The notes beneath the pieces were generated by a model. That model saw only the letters and a list, made by a program, of their open reading frames with translations, searched no databases and had not been told where the DNA came from. The position numbers and the translations under genes are program-made. DNA of 64,000 nt from QHXW01 sp963752965 (GTDB lineage Bacteria; Acidobacteriota; Terriglobia; Bryobacterales; Bryobacteraceae). Positions 25,699 to 32,796 of this stretch are shown piece after piece. The stretch spans positions 12,329-76,328 of the forward strand of contig CAVWAJ010000020.1 in NCBI GenBank assembly GCA_963752965.1, read 5' to 3'. Position 1 is the stretch's first letter. Each line of letters begins with the position of its first letter.

Positions 25699-26257
25699 TA
25701 AAACGTCGGCCGTGCGGGTGGCACGCATCGTCCGCGAGTGCCTGGAAGAGGGCAAAACCGTATTCATTGACGGCCTGGGCGCGTTCCGGCCCCACGGCAA
25801 CTGCGGTTACCGGTTCGTGGCCCGCTCTTCCCCCTCGGTCTTTCTCGCTTATGTTCAAGAAGATACGCGCCAAGTCGAACGCTTGTACGATGCGCTCGCA
25901 GCACGGGGCTTCGAGCCCTGGTTCGACCGCCGCAAGCTGCTGCCGGGTCAGAACTGGCCCCGCTCCATCGAAGATGCCATCGAGGCGACCGACTTCGTAA
26001 TCGCGTGCTTTTCGCAAAATTCCGTGTCCAAAAAGGGGGGATTTCAGGCCGAAATCCGCTATGCGTTGGACTGCGCACGCCGTGTTCCGCTGGATGACGT
26101 GTTTCTGATCCCGGTTCGCTTGGACGGCTGCTCGGTGCCTTCCAGTATCCGGCGTGAGATTCAGTACATTGACCTGTTTCCAGACTGGGAGCGCGGGTTC
26201 CGGCGGATCGTCACCATCCTCACGCGCCAACATCGCAAACGGCCAATCCCCGCTTAG
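25685..26257 (+). CDS. HU-like segment fused to a TIR domain
   Basis: 190 residues from a GTG inside the end of the HU-like gene (different frame, 14-base overlap). Residues 8-45 (VARIVRECLEEGKTVFIDGLGAFRP) repeat the half-HU pattern G-x-x-V-x-I-x-GLG-x-F. Residues 50-180 are a TIR domain: SVFLAYVQEDTRQVERLYDA, FEPWFDRRKLLPGQNWPRSI, VIACFSQNSVSKKGGFQAEI and the FIPVRL strand. The Glu in QAEIRYAL occupies the place of the catalytic Glu of NAD-cleaving TIRs. Bacterial TIR proteins often serve in anti-phage defence as NADases or signal makers; that role here is inference. It converges on the TPR gene, with overlapping stops. Confidence 0.8.
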   Translation: MVNGSKTSAVRVARIVRECLEEGKTVFIDGLGAFRPHGNCGYRFVARSSPSVFLAYVQEDTRQVERLYDALAARGFEPWFDRRKLLPGQNWPRSIEDAIEATDFVIACFSQNSVSKKGGFQAEIRYALDCARRVPLDDVFLIPVRLDGCSVPSSIRREIQYIDLFPDWERGFRRIVTILTRQHRKRPIPA

Positions 26258-26649
26258 TGCTTACCTTTGGAAAGTTTCTCCAGTTTCTTTCGAGCTTCGG
26301 GGGCGCGTTTGTCGTCGGGCGCCAGTGCGAGGAATTTCTCGTAGGCCTCACGCGCCTCCTTCCAAGACCTGTTCTTCTCTTGCGCTTCCGCTAACCGCAG
26401 GTACGGTTCCGGAGCAGCCGGGTTCCACTTGGTTGCCTCCAGAAAACGCCCAGCCGCGGCCTTGAAATCTCCCTTGTGGAAGTAGAAATTGCCGACGCTC
26501 AGTTCCTTCTCCGCCCGGAGAGGGTTGAAGGCGTACTCTTGCGGTTTCTCTTGCTCGTCTTCCTCGGGAGGCGCTTGCGGCTGCTGTTGGCCCGCAGCGA
26601 AGGCGCCTATGATGAGGCTAAGCAAAGCTGCTCCCAGCCAGCGTGACAT
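26254..26649 (-). CDS. Small secreted TPR protein
   Basis: 131 residues from the ATG at 26649. A signal peptide (LGAALLSLIIGAFAAG) precedes an acidic Gln/Pro/Glu linker, then two to three tetratricopeptide repeats (KELSVGNFYFHKGDFKAAAG, PYLRLAEAQEKNRSWKEARE) and a Lys-rich end. It is probably a periplasmic or membrane-attached scaffold. It starts 12 bases from the divergent uvrC start, so the two promoters must overlap the opposite genes. Confidence 0.75.
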   Translation of the reverse strand: MSRWLGAALLSLIIGAFAAGQQQPQAPPEEDEQEKPQEYAFNPLRAEKELSVGNFYFHKGDFKAAAGRFLEATKWNPAAPEPYLRLAEAQEKNRSWKEAREAYEKFLALAPDDKRAPEARKKLEKLSKGKH

Positions 26650-26661
26650 AATCAAATTATA

Positions 26662-28485
26662 TTGCCTGCGGTAGAACTCCGAGAGAAAGCTGCGCAGTTG
26701 CCCCTCGATCCTGGCGTGTATCTGTACAAAGACGGCGCAGGGCGGGTGATCTACGTCGGGAAGGCGAAGAGCCTGCGGCTGCGGGTGCGCAGCTACTTTT
26801 CCGACGAGCGCATGGCCGACTCCAAGACGGGCACTCTGCTGGCGGAGGCGCGCGATATCGACTACATCCTGGTCGATAACGAAAAAGAAGCGCTGGCTCT
26901 CGAGAACAACCTGATCAAGCAGTGGAAGCCGCGGTTCAACATCCTTCTGCGCGATGACAAGACCTATCCTTACGTCAAGCTGACTAGCGAAAAGTATCCG
27001 CGCGTTTATGTGACGCGGCGGCTGCGCAAGGACGGCTCGACCTACTACGGGCCGTACTTTCCCGCCAACCTGGCGTATCGCCTGGTGAACTTCATCCATC
27101 GCAGTTTTCTGGTGCCATCGTGCAAGGTGGATCTCACGCGCTATCATCCAAAGCCCTGTTTGCAGTACCACATTCATCGTTGCCTGGGGCCTTGCGTCGA
27201 GGGGCTTACGACGGATGACGCTTACGCCGGAGCGGTGAAGAACGCGAAGCTGTTTCTCGAAGGGCGGCACGCGGACCTGGCGAAGGGACTCCGTGAGCGG
27301 ATGCAGCAGGCGTCTGACGCCATGCGTTTCGAGGAGGCCGCGGCGCTGCGCGATCTGCTCTCGACTGTGGAAGAGATGGATGAGCGGCAGAAGATGGCGG
27401 CGGCCCGGGGAGACGATATCGATATCTTCGCGGCCTATGCGGAACCGCCGCTGGTGGCGCTCAATCTTTTTCACCTGCGCAACGGGCAGATCGTGGACCG
27501 GCGGGAGTTTTTCTGGGAGGACCAGCAAGACTTCGACGAGCCGCAGTTTTTCTCGGCGCTGATCAAGCAGATTTACATCGACCAGCAGCACATTCCCTCC
27601 ATCATTCACGTCCCAGTGGATTTTGAAGATCGCGAAACGCTGGAAGAACTGCTTTCGGAGAAGCGTGGGCGGAAAGTGGAGATTCACACCCCGCAACGCG
27701 GGCAGAAGAAGGCGATGCTCAACCTGGTGGAAACCAACGCCAAGCACAGTTTCGAGCAGCGCTTTCGCGTGATGAAACCGTCATCGCGCGCGATTCAGGA
27801 AGCCTTGCAGGATGCGCTGGGGCTGCCGGACGCGCCCAAGCGGATCGAGTGCTTCGACATCTCGCACATTCAGGGCACCGACAAAGTGGCGAGCATGGTG
27901 GTGTGGGAAGAGGGGCGGATGAAGAAGTCGGACTACCGAAAGTTCATCATCCGCGACGTGGTCGGGAACGACGATTTTGCGAGCATGCGCGAAGTGGTGA
28001 CGCGGCGCTACTCACGGTTGCAGGCGGAGAACCGGGAAATGCCCGGCCTGGTGCTCATTGATGGCGGCATCGGGCAACTGCACTCGGCGGCGGATGCGCT
28101 GGAGGCGATCGGAATCATCAACCAGCCGCTGGCCTCGATCGCGAAGCGCGAAGAGATCATTTACGTTTATGGGCAGGAAAACGAGCCGGTGGTGCTGGAC
28201 CGGTTCTCACCGATTCTGCACTTGATCCAATCGATTCGCGACGAGGCGCACCGGTTCGCCGTAACGTTCCACCGCACGCGGCGCAACGCGGCGAGACTAA
28301 CTTCGGAGCTGGACCAGATTCCAGGTGTGGGCGAGCGGACCGTGCAGAAGCTGCTGCGGCATTTCGGCAGTTCGGAGCTGGTGCGGGGCGCGTCGGAGGA
28401 TGAGCTGACGAAGGTTGTGGGCCGTGCGGCGGCAAGGCGAGTGAAGGAGTTTTATACGCCGGTGGAGCATCCGGAGAACGCATGA
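26662..28485 (+). CDS. uvrC: Excinuclease ABC subunit C
   Basis: 607 residues, standard length. The N-terminal GIY-YIG nuclease (PGVYLYKDGAGRVIYVGKAK) makes the 3' incision. A cysteine-containing linker follows (YHIHRCLGPCVEG), then the UVR helical hairpin that binds UvrB (about 205-240), the RNase H-like domain for the 5' incision (ECFDISHIQGTDKVASMVVW, LVLIDGGIGQL), and C-terminal helix-hairpin-helix motifs (LDQIPGVGERTVQKLLRHFG). The start is a TTG 12 bases from the divergent TPR gene, without a clear ribosome site, so it may be off by a few codons. Confidence 0.96.
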   Translation: MPAVELREKAAQLPLDPGVYLYKDGAGRVIYVGKAKSLRLRVRSYFSDERMADSKTGTLLAEARDIDYILVDNEKEALALENNLIKQWKPRFNILLRDDKTYPYVKLTSEKYPRVYVTRRLRKDGSTYYGPYFPANLAYRLVNFIHRSFLVPSCKVDLTRYHPKPCLQYHIHRCLGPCVEGLTTDDAYAGAVKNAKLFLEGRHADLAKGLRERMQQASDAMRFEEAAALRDLLSTVEEMDERQKMAAARGDDIDIFAAYAEPPLVALNLFHLRNGQIVDRREFFWEDQQDFDEPQFFSALIKQIYIDQQHIPSIIHVPVDFEDRETLEELLSEKRGRKVEIHTPQRGQKKAMLNLVETNAKHSFEQRFRVMKPSSRAIQEALQDALGLPDAPKRIECFDISHIQGTDKVASMVVWEEGRMKKSDYRKFIIRDVVGNDDFASMREVVTRRYSRLQAENREMPGLVLIDGGIGQLHSAADALEAIGIINQPLASIAKREEIIYVYGQENEPVVLDRFSPILHLIQSIRDEAHRFAVTFHRTRRNAARLTSELDQIPGVGERTVQKLLRHFGSSELVRGASEDELTKVVGRAAARRVKEFYTPVEHPENA

Positions 28486-28724
28486 GTGGACTGCGGCAGG
28501 ACCGGTGCACGTTGTGTGGCGGGCCGAACGATTGCGGCGGGGCAGCGGGGAAGAGCGAGTGCTCGTGTGAGAACGTGACGATTTCGCGCAGGGTGCTGGA
28601 GAAGGTACCGGAAGAGGCGAAGGGGAGGGATCTACGCAAGGAGTTAAACCTCGGCTCGGTTTCTGACCAGATAGTCCACTTGCGCATCGTGCATGGGCCG
28701 ACCGATCGGGAAACGCAACCATAA
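28482..28724 (+). CDS. Small cysteine-rich CWC-type protein
   Basis: 80 residues; its ATG overlaps the uvrC stop (ATGA). The N-terminal pattern CTLCGGPNDC...CSC matches the cysteine-rich CWC family, small proteins with four to five cysteines that probably bind a metal, often with N-C-x9-CWC spacing. Here the usual Trp of CWC is Ser (CSC). The C-terminal 30 residues do not look conserved. Translational coupling suggests co-expression with uvrC, but no repair role is established. Confidence 0.65.
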   Translation: MSGLRQDRCTLCGGPNDCGGAAGKSECSCENVTISRRVLEKVPEEAKGRDLRKELNLGSVSDQIVHLRIVHGPTDRETQP

Positions 28725-28740
28725 GCCTCCTGCCGTGCAC

Positions 28741-28762
28741 GCAATTCGCGTTCATTCGCGGC
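28741..28762 (-). repeat. Dispersed GCGAAT repeat, copy 1
   Basis: Read on the minus strand this is GGCCGCGAATGAACGCGAAT, 19 of 20 bases identical to 32139-32158 upstream of ruvA. It lies in the 225-base gap before the toxin-antitoxin pair. Confidence 0.55.
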
Positions 28763-28949
28763 CTGAACGCACTTCGCACACACGCACACCCTCCACCGGT
28801 TACTGTGGGCCGATTGAATCTAGTCATGCCGTCTCCTTTTCCTCAAGATGTTACGCCGGTACTAGCTGATCTCCAGTTCCGGTGTGCGCGTCCCGTCAAG
28901 ACGCAAAGCGCATGGATACTATATCCTGAGACTAAGGAGGGCTTCACGC

Positions 28950-29189
28950 ATGGGCAGTGATCGTACTGATTTACACGCGCTGTTGGATCGAGTTCCGGAA
29001 GCCGATCTCCCAGTTACCCGCAAACTACTCCAGGCGCTGGCCAGCGATTGGGACGTTGCGCCGGCTGAATCCGAAGGTCCGTTCACCGCACAGGCCCGGC
29101 ACGACGTAGAGGCCGCGGAAGCCTACTTCGATCGCGGGGGAGAAGGCGTCTCCCACAAAGAGATTCTCAAGGAATTCGACATCGCCTGA
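28950..29189 (+). CDS. Probable antitoxin of a RelE/ParE-type pair
   Basis: 79 residues from an ATG with a perfect AAGGAGG site nine bases upstream (28934-28940). It is mostly helical and acidic (LHALLDRVPEADLPVTRKLL ... YFDRGGEGVSHKEILKEFDI). The layout, a helical N-terminus and a SHKEIL segment near the end, is common in antitoxins paired with RelE/ParE toxins. Its stop overlaps the toxin start (TGATG). No classical DNA-binding motif is obvious in so short a protein. Confidence 0.7.
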   Translation: MGSDRTDLHALLDRVPEADLPVTRKLLQALASDWDVAPAESEGPFTAQARHDVEAAEAYFDRGGEGVSHKEILKEFDIA

Positions 29190-29446
29190 TGGCGCGCTTG
29201 GTTTGGGATCCCCCGGCGCGCGCAGCGCTTCGAGGGATTCCGCGATCGCGGGCACGGCAGATCCTGATCGCACTCACTCAATATGCTGACTCCGCTCGTG
29301 GTGACGTGACAGCCATAGAGGGAGGTTCCGCAGGACGTTTGCGCCTCCGTAGTGGTGACTATCGTGTCATTTTTCGCAAATCGGGCCGCGATGAATACCA
29401 GGTACTCAAAGTCGGGCATCGGCGAGAAATCTATCGAGCCGAGTAG
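29189..29446 (+). CDS. RelE/ParE-family toxin
   Basis: 85 residues with the compact RelE/ParE fold: WDPPARAALRGIPRSRARQI as helices after strand 1, then GRLRLRSGDYRVIFRKSGRD as the central sheet, ending VLKVGHRREIYR. The R-x-GDYRV and GHR-x-x-IY motifs are typical for RelE-type mRNA interferases that cut mRNA on the ribosome; a gyrase-targeting ParE activity is the alternative. The one-base overlap with the upstream antitoxin gives coupled synthesis. It converges on the phosphoesterase gene with no gap. Confidence 0.82.
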   Translation: MARLVWDPPARAALRGIPRSRARQILIALTQYADSARGDVTAIEGGSAGRLRLRSGDYRVIFRKSGRDEYQVLKVGHRREIYRAE

Positions 29447-30187
29447 TTACCTTCCCACTGATAGCCGCTCGGCTAACACGTCCGGCAGTTCGGCTTTATG
29501 GATTTTCTCTTGGGCGGTCGAGATGTCGTAGCGGATGCGGCGGTAGGTGAGGAATTTGTCTTCGGGATTGTAGAGGACGTAGGCGGAGCGCGGGTCGGCG
29601 TCGCGGGGCTGGCCGACGGAGCCGGGGTTCACTAAATACGCGCTGTCGGGGTCGAGATCGAGCACTAATTCCGTTTCACCGGGCGCGGGACGGGGGATGA
29701 CGCGAACGCGGCTGCGGGTCCACTCGAAGCCGCCTTGCAGGTGAGTGTGGCCGAAGAAGGCGACCGAGGTTTCGAGATAGGGGAAGGCCTGGCTGGCGTC
29801 GGAGGGCTGCACCATGTATTCGTCTTCGTCGAGCAGCGAACCGTGCATCACCTCGAAACTTTCGACGGCGATGGGGCCTTTGGGGAGCGTGGCGATGTAG
29901 TCGCGGTTTTCGGGCGTGAGCTGATGGTGCGTCCATTCGGCGGCGATGCGCGCCACGGGATTAAACCACGCGAGGTCTTCCAGGCCGGCGCAGGCGCGGT
30001 CATGATTGCCGCGAACCACGACGGCGGCGTTGGCACGAACCCAATCGGTGACTGCGTTGGGATCGGCGCCGTAACCAACCAGATCGCCGAGACAGAGGAC
30101 GCGATCGTAATCGCCGGCGGCGGATTGGAGAACGGCGTTGAGAGCCTCGAGATTGCTGTGTAGATCGCTGAAAACGAGATAACGCAA
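29447..30187 (-). CDS. Metallophosphoesterase (predicted phosphodiesterase)
   Basis: 246 residues of the calcineurin-like superfamily with a complete dinuclear metal site: FSDLHSN, LGDLVGYG, VVRGNHDRAC, VMHGS and FFGHTH. It resembles the YfcE/DR1281-type soluble phosphodiesterases and Ap4A-type enzymes; the substrate cannot be read from the sequence. It is followed 8 bases upstream on the same strand by a second, unrelated-subfamily phosphoesterase, so the two are co-transcribed. Confidence 0.88.
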   Translation of the reverse strand: MRYLVFSDLHSNLEALNAVLQSAAGDYDRVLCLGDLVGYGADPNAVTDWVRANAAVVVRGNHDRACAGLEDLAWFNPVARIAAEWTHHQLTPENRDYIATLPKGPIAVESFEVMHGSLLDEDEYMVQPSDASQAFPYLETSVAFFGHTHLQGGFEWTRSRVRVIPRPAPGETELVLDLDPDSAYLVNPGSVGQPRDADPRSAYVLYNPEDKFLTYRRIRYDISTAQEKIHKAELPDVLAERLSVGR

Positions 30188-30195
30188 GAGCGGCG

Positions 30196-31368
30196 TCAGG
30201 CCTTTCGCAAGCGCAATAAGGATATCTCAGGCGGCGCGCCGATGCGAGCAGGCATTCCGATAGTGCCGATGCCGCGCGTGACGTAAATGGCGGACCGGCC
30301 GGAACGGTACAGACCGCGGACGTAGGGCGTATAGAACCGCGCGATGTTCAGATTGTGATGCAGGATCTCGACGTTGACCTGGCCGCCGTGGGTGTGGCCG
30401 GCAAGGGTGAGGTCCCAACCCTGGCGCGCGGCCGTGGGGAAGACGTCGGGATTGTGTTGCAGCAGGATGTTGAGCGAGCCGGGCGCGAGTAGTTTCTCGG
30501 CGCCCTCCAGGTAGTGGTCCGACCAGCTCATTCGCTGGTAATCGACACCGGCGATATTGATCTGCGCACTGCCGAAGCGGAACTGGCGCGTCTGGTCGCG
30601 GAGGAACGGAATGCCGAGGCGCGCGCCCTCGTCAACGGTGTAGTCCTCAACGCCCGCATAGATTTCATGATTCCCCAGGCAGCCCAATGTGCCGGCGTCG
30701 GATCGCAAGCGCGCGACCTGGCGCAGGCAGGCGTCCAAAGGGTCGCCGTGGACTGAGATCAGATCACCCGTTACAAGCATCAGGTGCGGGTGGAGACCGT
30801 TCGCGATGTCCACGGCGCGGGCAAACTCCTTTTCGCTCAGAAACGGGCTGAGATGGATGTCGCTGAGCTGAAGTAGGCGCAGCCCCACGAGATCGGGGTG
30901 GAGGTTCGGGATGGGCACGTCGATTTCGCGCACCTGGAAATTGGTCCGCTCAATGACTGCGCCATATCCGACAAACGCAAAGGGTGCGGCCACGACGGCA
31001 CTGCCAGCGGCATGGAGCAGAGCGCGGCGTACGGGATCGACAGTCTCTGGCCGGGGCTTGTGAGCATGGAGAACGCGGTAGATGAGCCAGGCAGGGGCGG
31101 AGGCAAACCCCCAGATCAGGGCGGCGCCGCGAAACCAGCCGAAGAAGAATCCAGGCAGCGGAAGTTCGGTGGCGTTCGGGAGGTGCAGGGTGAGGCCGAG
31201 GCACACCAGGCATGCGGCCAGGATAACGGCATGACGGGCCAGGCGGGCGTATTGGGGAGATAAATGTTTGGCGATGAACGAGATAGCAGCCCGGGCGATC
31301 CACCATTGGATCGCGTCCAGGACAAAAAGGAGCGCCACCTCCGAAGCCGTGCCGAAGTAATGACCCAT
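30196..31368 (-). CDS. Membrane-anchored metallophosphoesterase (YkuE-like)
   Basis: 390 residues. The N-terminal ~130 contain three to four hydrophobic segments. A soluble calcineurin-like phosphoesterase domain follows: LQLSDIHLSPF, VTGDLISVHGD, CLGNHEIYAG, and AGHTHGGQVN. The order and the GxGxxxxRTNFQVREIDVPI introduction match YkuE-like enzymes, some of which act on membrane-lipid substrates such as UDP-diacylglucosamine or phosphatidyl compounds. The catalytic domain would lie at the membrane surface. Confidence 0.85.
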   Translation of the reverse strand: MGHYFGTASEVALLFVLDAIQWWIARAAISFIAKHLSPQYARLARHAVILAACLVCLGLTLHLPNATELPLPGFFFGWFRGAALIWGFASAPAWLIYRVLHAHKPRPETVDPVRRALLHAAGSAVVAAPFAFVGYGAVIERTNFQVREIDVPIPNLHPDLVGLRLLQLSDIHLSPFLSEKEFARAVDIANGLHPHLMLVTGDLISVHGDPLDACLRQVARLRSDAGTLGCLGNHEIYAGVEDYTVDEGARLGIPFLRDQTRQFRFGSAQINIAGVDYQRMSWSDHYLEGAEKLLAPGSLNILLQHNPDVFPTAARQGWDLTLAGHTHGGQVNVEILHHNLNIARFYTPYVRGLYRSGRSAIYVTRGIGTIGMPARIGAPPEISLLRLRKA

Positions 31369-31406
31369 GGGCCTTCTTCTATTGTAATCGGCAGAGCGGG
31401 GGACTT

Positions 31407-32126
31407 TCAGGAGTCCGAGATTCGGGCTTGGCTAAGAATGGCAAGTGCGGCGATGGCGGCGGTTTCGGCGCGCAGAATGTTGGGGCCGAGCGAGACGGGT
31501 TTCCAGCCGGCACCCGAGGCGACGGCGCGCTCGCGATCGGTCCAGCCGCCTTCGGGACCGGTGAGGATCGAGAAGGTGTCGCCTTCGGCGGGAAGTGCTG
31601 CGAGGAGCGGTGGAGCGCCGGGATTCTCTTCGAGGAAGAAGCGGTAGGGGCCGGGGTCGGCCACGGTTGCTGCGAGGGGCTGGGGTGGTGAGATTTCGGG
31701 GACTTGCACGCGGCGGGATTGCTGGCTGCTTTCGCGGGCGATCTTGCGCCAGCGCTCGATGCGTTTCGGGGCGGCGGCAGCGAGGCCTTTTTCTGCGCGG
31801 TCGGCAATGACGGGGATGATGCGGGCGACGCCGAGCTCCGTGGCCTTTTCGATGAGCCATTCGAAGCGATCGAACTTTATGAGGGCGGCGTAGAGCGTGA
31901 TATGGGGCGACGGCGGGGGTGTGGGTAGCGGTTCGAGGACGCGGAAGGTCACACGGGCGGCGGTGACGGCGGAGATTTCGGCGAGGTAGGCGCGGTGGTT
32001 GTCGGAGAGCTCGTAGCGCTGGCCGGGCTCGGCGCGGAGGACGCGGGAGAGATGGCGCGCGTCGTCACCGGTGAGATCGGCGAGATCGTTGTGGATGCGG
32101 TCGACGAAGAAGCGGCGGCGGGCCAA
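31407..32126 (-). CDS. rsmE: 16S rRNA m3U1498 methyltransferase
   Basis: 239 residues of the SPOUT superfamily. The PUA-like N-terminus (HLSRVLRAEPGQRYEL) and the knot signature are clear: KATELGVARIIPV, the SAM-loop ILTGPEGGWTDRE, and SLGPNILRAETAAIAAL. It methylates N3 of U1498 in 16S rRNA. It is divergent from ruvA, with about 60 bases between the starts. Confidence 0.93.
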   Translation of the reverse strand: MARRRFFVDRIHNDLADLTGDDARHLSRVLRAEPGQRYELSDNHRAYLAEISAVTAARVTFRVLEPLPTPPPSPHITLYAALIKFDRFEWLIEKATELGVARIIPVIADRAEKGLAAAAPKRIERWRKIARESSQQSRRVQVPEISPPQPLAATVADPGPYRFFLEENPGAPPLLAALPAEGDTFSILTGPEGGWTDRERAVASGAGWKPVSLGPNILRAETAAIAALAILSQARISDS

Positions 32127-32140
32127 AAGATATGGTAGGC

Positions 32141-32170
32141 CGCGAATGGACGCGAATCAACGCGAATACG
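32141..32170. repeat. Three 10-bp tandem units CGCGAATNNN before ruvA
   Basis: CGCGAATGGA, CGCGAATCAA and CGCGAATACG stand in exact 10-base register, near one helical turn, 18 bases before the ruvA start and within the rsmE-ruvA divergent promoter region. The first two units recur at 28741-28762 in inverse orientation. Confidence 0.7.
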
Positions 32171-32187
32171 ATGGCATACTGAAGCCT

Positions 32188-32787
32188 ATGATCGCGGTGC
32201 TGCGGGGCGTGCTGCTGGAGAAACATCCGAACCAGGCGGTAGTGGACGCGGGGGGCGTGGGGTACGAGTTGCACATACCCATTACCACTTACACGCACTT
32301 GCCGGAGGCCGGGGCGGAAGTGCGGCTGCGGGTGTACACGCACGTTCGCGAGGACACGCTGGCGCTCTACGGGTTTCTGTCGACGGACGAGAAGAACCTG
32401 TTCGAGAAACTGATTGGTGTGAGCGGGATTGGGCCTTCGCTGGCGATCAAGGTACTGTCGGGGCTGGAGGCGGGAGAGCTGATCGCGGCAATTCGCAAGG
32501 GGGAAGTGGAACGGCTGGTGCGGATTCCGGGAGTGGGGAAGAAGACGGCCGAGCGCATGGTGCTGGAACTGCGCGACAAGCTGGCGGCGCCGGTGGGGGC
32601 GAGTGGGGCGGCTCCGGTTCCGAGTCTGAGCGAGGTGGAGCAGGATGTGCTTTCGGCGCTGCTGAATCTGGGATGTGCGCGTCCAGCGGCGGAGCAGGCA
32701 GTGCGGAAGGCGAAAGCGGGGGGGGCGGGGGGGGCGGGGGGGGAGTTTGAGCCGTTGTTTCGGAGGGCGTTGGAGTTGGTGAGGTAA
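32188..32787 (+). CDS. ruvA: Holliday junction helicase subunit RuvA
   Basis: 199 residues from the ATG at 32188. The OB-fold domain I starts MIAVLRGVLLEKHPNQAVVD. Domain II carries tandem helix-hairpin-helix motifs (LIGVSGIGPSLAIKVLSGL and LVRIPGVGKKTAERMVLELR). Domain III, which binds RuvB, is VEQDVLSALLNLGCARPAAE onward. Just before the last helix, three G8 runs separated by single C encode AGGAGGAGG; slippage would shift the frame and alter the RuvB contact. ruvB lies 1.9 kb downstream rather than adjacent. The frame is open to 32071, but only this start fits the family. Confidence 0.95.
   Translation: MIAVLRGVLLEKHPNQAVVDAGGVGYELHIPITTYTHLPEAGAEVRLRVYTHVREDTLALYGFLSTDEKNLFEKLIGVSGIGPSLAIKVLSGLEAGELIAAIRKGEVERLVRIPGVGKKTAERMVLELRDKLAAPVGASGAAPVPSLSEVEQDVLSALLNLGCARPAAEQAVRKAKAGGAGGAGGEFEPLFRRALELVR
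32718..32743 (+). repeat. Three consecutive G8 tracts inside ruvA
   Basis: Positions 32718-32725, 32727-32734 and 32736-32743 are runs of eight G separated by single C. They lie in the coding strand of ruvA between domains II and III. Such mononucleotide runs are classical sites for replication slippage and also G-quadruplex-capable. Confidence 0.9.
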
Positions 32788-32796
32788 GAGGGAAAT

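Noticed and set aside
26650..27747. Upstream extension of the minus-strand TPR frame through uvrC
   Set aside because: The ATG at 26649 gives a proper signal peptide; the extension is antisense to the GIY-YIG and linker regions of uvrC.
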